A stretch of 40,347 nt of DNA from F1-60-MAGs027 sp044344715. Lineage in GTDB: Bacteria > Actinomycetota > Acidimicrobiia > Acidimicrobiales > Ilumatobacteraceae. Shown here one piece after another: positions 39,188-40,347 of this stretch. The stretch is taken from the NCBI GenBank assembly GCA_044344715.1, contig JBIJCI010000010.1, positions 1-40,347 of the forward strand, in the 5' to 3' direction. Below the pieces are notes generated by a model, which searched no databases, was not told the DNA's origin, and saw only the letters and a program-made list of their open reading frames with translations. The position numbers and the translations under genes were made by a program. Positions within the stretch are counted from its first letter, which is position 1; each line of letters starts with the position of its first letter.

Positions 39188-40347
39188 GCGAACTCGAAGC
39201 TCCCGGCGGGGATCTCGTACTTGGGGAGCACGTCGGGCCCGCAACTCGCGGTGCCGACACCCCTGTGCGCGACGTCGAGGTGCACGACGAGGTCCTCCGA
39301 ACGACGCAACTCCGTGACGTCCCGAGCCGCGAACAATTCGGTGGGCGTGTGGTGCACGGCACTGAAGTGCATCGTGGCGGGTTCGAGCACGTCGATGCGC
39401 ACCGTCTCGGTACCCGAGAAGAACTCGATCCACTCGCAATCCGTTCGTAGGCCGAACTCCTGCGGAACGAGGTAGGGCAGCTCGTCGGGGTCGCGTGCCC
39501 ACACGTCGCGCAGGGCGCCGGAGTTCCGGTCGGGGTAGTTCTCGTGCGGTCCGCGCCCGAACCAGCGGATGCGGGTGAATTCCGGTGGCAACGTGAACCG
39601 AACGCCGACACGCGGGAGTCCCGCCAGGCGCTGCGGAATCGTCACCCGGTGGCGGTACTCCACACCACCGTCGCGGCGCACGTGACGCTTCTGCACGTGT
39701 TGCACGCCGGTGGGAATCGCGTCATCGAGGATCCCGAGTCGCTTCCATGTCGAGAGGCCCCGACCGCCGATCCGGTGTTGCTCGCCGAACCCGGGCATCA
39801 ACTTGTAGCCGTCGTTGTCCACCGGCGCACGCATCAACGCCAATCGCACCGGCGCGCTGAAGCACTCGTCGGCGGCGGCCGGGACGGAGCCGTCGAAGTA
39901 CGGCGTCTCGACGGGGGCCGCCTTCGGTTGCGGCGGCCGGAGCTCGATCTGGTCCCATGCGACGAGGTGTCCGGCGTGGGCGTAGACCGTCTCCTCGCGC
40001 TGCACCCAGCGGAACTGCACGGTGATCGTGTCGTGCGACGATGCCGAGGCGACCAGTCGCTGGACGTCCGGCGGGAACGCGAGGCGCTCCCGACCCAGCG
40101 GTTCCACCTCGGTCTCGACCGGTCGTTCGTCGCGCACCTCACCGCCAACGAGCAGCGTCATGGTGCCGTCCAGGTCGCGCAGGTCGCGGTGCGAACGGCG
40201 GTTGTACACGACGTAGCCCGACTCGGAATCCGCCAGTACCGCGACCGGCCGGTGCACCCACGCCAACTCGCGCATCGCGGGGTGCGGTTGCAGGTCGGAT
40301 GCATTGAGACCGTCGGCGACGAAATTCCCGTCGTTCGGTTCGTCGCC
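39166..40347 (-). CDS. Beta-galactosidase (LacZ/GH2), C-terminal part, cut off by the window edge
   Basis: 393 residues are visible; the 5' part with the catalytic glutamates lies beyond 40347. The reading frame continues to the edge with GDEPNDGNFVADGLNASD, matching the GDTPNDRQFCMNGL segment of E. coli LacZ. The central immunoglobulin-like domain 4 follows, then the Bgal small chain: RAPVDNDGYK, WFGRGPHENYPDR and VPQEFGLRTDCEWIEF. The entry to the small-chain domain (around SAPVRLALMRAPVDND) is shorter than in E. coli. Hydrolyses beta-galactosides; natural substrate unknown. It converges with the NamH-like gene. Confidence 0.92.
   Translation of the reverse strand, partial: GDEPNDGNFVADGLNASDLQPHPAMRELAWVHRPVAVLADSESGYVVYNRRSHRDLRDLDGTMTLLVGGEVRDERPVETEVEPLGRERLAFPPDVQRLVASASSHDTITVQFRWVQREETVYAHAGHLVAWDQIELRPPQPKAAPVETPYFDGSVPAAADECFSAPVRLALMRAPVDNDGYKLMPGFGEQHRIGGRGLSTWKRLGILDDAIPTGVQHVQKRHVRRDGGVEYRHRVTIPQRLAGLPRVGVRFTLPPEFTRIRWFGRGPHENYPDRNSGALRDVWARDPDELPYLVPQEFGLRTDCEWIEFFSGTETVRIDVLEPATMHFSAVHHTPTELFAARDVTELRRSEDLVVHLDVAHRGVGTASCGPDVLPKYEIPAGSFEFAYLVRRI

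Noticed and set aside
1..40347. CRISPR arrays, insertion sequences, integrases or prophage genes
   Set aside because: None seen. No spaced direct repeats and no transposase or integrase motifs; the sugar cassette beside tRNA-Ser has no recognisable integrase or tRNA-end duplication.

Overview
The window comes from a GC-rich actinobacterium. The evidence is a His-tailed GroEL under a CIRCE operator, a CysO-type sulfur carrier, an acyl-CoA carboxylase epsilon subunit, a DUF2510 protein, a PAC2 protein, crotonyl-CoA carboxylase/reductase and many promoters that look leaderless. An Acidimicrobiia (Ilumatobacter-like) origin is my best guess from protein flavour; no 16S gene is present to prove it. 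Genes are tightly packed, often with 4-bp start/stop overlaps, and start with GTG very often.

Layout. 1-1855 (minus): cut-off acetyltransferase, polysaccharide deacetylase, second acetyltransferase. 1947-2855: PAC2 protein. 2861-8159 (minus): CIRCE-controlled groEL, alaX, glnD and a NUDIX hydrolase. 8253-9549: divergent Lrp/AsnC regulator and Fe(II)/2-oxoglutarate oxygenase around a perfect 15-bp dyad. 9560-15562 (minus): carotenoid operon crtE-crtI-crtB-cruF-crtD-like, followed by a CysO-like carrier with its own promoter. 15606-17044 (minus): xseA-xseB. 17111-18661: secreted TAP-type hydrolase. 18680-19126 (minus): tadA. 19177-23101: an ulosonic-acid-like sugar cassette of a pyruvate-aldolase fusion, a KdsB-type CMP-sugar synthetase and a TIGR04326-like glycosyltransferase. 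23135-23597: two tRNA-Ser genes and the SRP RNA.

23594-28099: FEN-type exonuclease, then the ccr-mce-A24 peptidase cluster, divergent from an acetyl-CoA acetyltransferase (ethylmalonyl-CoA pathway entry). 28096-30357 (minus): dnaX-recR. 30443-32227: CopC/CopD-like membrane protein. 32244-33973: acyl-CoA carboxylase beta and epsilon subunits. 33936-36190 (minus): an unknown membrane protein, tRNA-Arg(ACG), a LysM/transglycosylase protein and two more tRNA-Ser genes. 36270-39187: pheA divergent from a DUF2510 protein and a NamH-like UDP-MurNAc hydroxylase. 39166-40347 (minus): 3' part of a lacZ-type beta-galactosidase. No stretch longer than 300 bases lacks a gene, except 23102-23593, which holds RNA genes.

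How it fits together. Thiolase, Ccr, epimerase and AccD/AccE together suggest acetyl-CoA assimilation and propionyl/methylmalonyl-CoA handling. NamH, the LysM transglycosylase and the sugar cassette point to a modified envelope. TadA and its substrate tRNA-Arg(ACG) are both present. The most system-like candidate is the aldolase/KdsB/glycosyltransferase group. The most pervasive unusual signal is the TANNNT-N6/7-start promoter found at a dozen genes.
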